Source of the DNA: Actinomycetota bacterium
Lineage (GTDB): Bacteria > Actinomycetota > Thermoleophilia > Gaiellales > Gaiellaceae
Direction of reading: 5' to 3'
NCBI GenBank assembly: GCA_013813345.1
Contig: JACCRW010000150.1
Span: 1-6,563 of the forward strand
Length of the DNA: 6,563 nt
The notes below the pieces were generated by a model. The model was not told the DNA's origin and ran no database searches. It saw only the letters and a program-made list of their open reading frames with translations. Below are positions 5,665 to 6,563 of this stretch, piece after piece (within the stretch, counting starts at the first letter, position 1; every line of letters starts with the position of its first letter). The translations under genes and the position numbers were made by a program.

Positions 5665-6453
5665 ATGGCTGAGCTCGTGAAGGTCGAGGAGGACGGCGCG
5701 GTTGCGATCGTCACACTCGACCACCCGCCCGTCAACGCCCTGTCGGCACAGTTGCTCGAGGAGCTGGAGGCCGAGTACAACCGCCTCGACCGCTCCGACG
5801 AGATCCGCGCGATCGTTCTCCGCGGGGCCGGGGAGAAGGCGTTCGTCGCCGGCGCCGACATCACCGAGTTCCCGGCGATGCGCGATGCGGCGGTCGAGGC
5901 TGCGGAGACCGGCTCCGCGCGCGGGATCCAGAAGCTCGGGGCCCGGATGGACGCGGGGCGGACGCCCGTGGTCGTCGCGATCCACGGCTACTGCCTGGGC
6001 GGCGGGCTCGAGCTCGCGATGGCGTGCGACGTCCGGATCGCGGCCGACGACGCGCAGCTCGGCCAGCCGGAGATCAAGCTCGGCCTGATTCCGGGCGGCG
6101 GTGGCACGCAGCGGCTGCCTCGGCTCGTCGGGCAGGGACGCGCGCTCCTGCTCAACCTGAGCGGCGACCCGATCTCCGGCGCGCAGGCCTACGAGTGGGG
6201 GCTCGTCGAGCGGGTCGTCCCAAGCGCGGAGTTGCGCGACGCCGCGCTCGAGCTGGCCCGGACGCTCTCCGAGCGCTCGCCGTTCGCGATGGGCGTCGTC
6301 AAGCAGCTCGCCGCGGAGACCCGCGACATCCCGCTCGCGCAGGGGCTTCGCGCCGAGGCTCAGGCCTTCATGCGCACCCTCGGCAGCGAGGACGGCGCCG
6401 AGGGCGTCATGGCGTTCCTCGAGAAGCGCAAGCCCGAGTTCACCGGAAGGTGA
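5665..6453 (+). CDS. Enoyl-CoA hydratase (crotonase family)
   Basis: This 262-residue crotonase-fold enzyme would add water to a 2-enoyl-CoA to give the 3-hydroxyacyl-CoA. Both catalytic glutamates of true hydratases are present: E116 in CLGGGLE (110-116) and E136 in GQPEIKLG (133-140), followed by LIPGGGGTQRLPR. The oxyanion-hole elements are FVAGADI (60-66) and the LGGG turn (111-114). Length is normal for a stand-alone hydratase, and no 3-hydroxyacyl-CoA dehydrogenase domain is fused, which fits having a separate short-chain dehydrogenase upstream. The ATG at 5665 has a good ribosome site. The stop overlaps the GTG of the next gene (GTGA at 6450). Isomerase or other crotonase activity is less likely because both hydratase glutamates are kept. 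Confidence 0.95.
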   Translation: MAELVKVEEDGAVAIVTLDHPPVNALSAQLLEELEAEYNRLDRSDEIRAIVLRGAGEKAFVAGADITEFPAMRDAAVEAAETGSARGIQKLGARMDAGRTPVVVAIHGYCLGGGLELAMACDVRIAADDAQLGQPEIKLGLIPGGGGTQRLPRLVGQGRALLLNLSGDPISGAQAYEWGLVERVVPSAELRDAALELARTLSERSPFAMGVVKQLAAETRDIPLAQGLRAEAQAFMRTLGSEDGAEGVMAFLEKRKPEFTGR

Positions 6454-6563
6454 AGGCGGCCGTCCTCCACGAGGTGGGCGGACCGTTGTCCCTGGAGGAC
6501 GTGGCCGAACCGGACGTGTCCCAGGGACTGTCCCTCGTCGATGTGCGCGCGGCCGGGATCAAC
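6450..6563 (+). CDS. Medium-chain dehydrogenase/reductase, N-terminal fragment (quinone-oxidoreductase-like; 3' end outside window)
   Basis: The first 38 residues are visible: MKAAVLHEVGGPLSLEDV, then PDVSQGLSLVDVRAAGIN. This is the usual N-terminus of medium-chain dehydrogenases, and the ending AAGIN is more typical of zinc-independent quinone-oxidoreductase or enoyl-reductase members than of zinc alcohol dehydrogenases, which have a Cys shortly after this point. The window stops before that can be confirmed. The GTG start overlaps the hydratase stop (GTGA); GGAAGG touches the start codon and is too close to serve as a good ribosome site, so coupling to the hydratase gene is likely. In this context it could reduce an enone or enoyl-CoA, or recycle NADPH, but no choice can be made. 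Confidence 0.8.
   Translation, partial: MKAAVLHEVGGPLSLEDVAEPDVSQGLSLVDVRAAGIN

Larger units (their letters stand above)
3..6563 (+). other. Probable single catabolic (beta-oxidation) operon, both ends outside the window
   Basis: Nine genes in a row on one strand are separated by at most 18 bases, and five of the eight junctions overlap or abut. They supply an acyl-CoA ligase, a dehydrogenase pair, a hydratase and a 3-hydroxyacyl-CoA dehydrogenase, plus a hydrolase, a SnoaL-like protein, a cupin and a medium-chain dehydrogenase. No thiolase, electron-transfer flavoprotein, transporter or regulator is seen. I found no promoter-sized gap and no terminator hairpin, so the transcript should start upstream of the hydrolase and continue past the right edge. 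That all nine share one transcript is inferred from spacing alone. Confidence 0.7.

Noticed and set aside
4864..5985. Minus-strand open frame spanning the short-chain dehydrogenase and hydratase genes
   Set aside because: It crosses two well-supported genes and has only shadow composition rich in Arg, Asp, Val and Leu.
1..6563. tRNA, rRNA, CRISPR, insertion sequence, riboswitch or terminator hairpin
   Set aside because: No intergenic stretch exceeds 18 bases, no direct-repeat array or transposase was seen, and the GC-rich self-complementary words lie within codons and are not followed by a T-run.

Overview
This is a gene-dense, very GC-rich stretch in which all nine genes lie on the + strand and almost nothing is left between them. 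The longest gap is 18 bases. Codon third positions are dominated by G and C, GTG and TTG starts are common, and the proteins have the acid-rich style of high-GC actinobacterial fatty-acid enzymes. The best guess is Actinomycetota, possibly a deep lineage such as Thermoleophilia. That placement is inferred from style only; the window has no rRNA or marker gene.

Layout: the 3' part of an alpha/beta hydrolase gene (to 434); a large acyl-CoA dehydrogenase subunit (444-1574), followed with no gap by a short, divergent acyl-CoA dehydrogenase subunit (1575-2447); a SnoaL/NTF2-fold protein (2455-2910); a small single-domain cupin (2907-3362); an AlkK-type acyl-CoA ligase (3359-4960); an HSD10-like short-chain dehydrogenase (4957-5646); an enoyl-CoA hydratase (5665-6453); and the 5' end of a quinone-oxidoreductase-like medium-chain dehydrogenase (from 6450, cut by the window edge). 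Five junctions overlap or abut (TGAGTG at 1572, TTGA at 2907, GTGA at 3359, 4957 and 6450), so the set looks like one translationally coupled operon. No promoter or terminator is visible inside it.

Together the genes cover CoA activation, alpha-beta dehydrogenation, hydration and 3-hydroxyacyl-CoA oxidation, that is, a beta-oxidation cycle lacking only the thiolase, which could lie outside the window. The substrate cannot be read from the sequence. The most interesting point is the acyl-CoA dehydrogenase pair. Each subunit lacks active-site parts that the other retains, as expected for the heteromeric (alpha2beta2) dehydrogenases known from actinobacterial steroid side-chain degradation, which act on bulky acyl-CoAs. 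The SnoaL-like protein and the cupin between the dehydrogenases and the ligase are not standard beta-oxidation parts and may handle something specific to the substrate. The rest is ordinary catabolic metabolism; I see no mobile element, CRISPR array, RNA gene or defence system.
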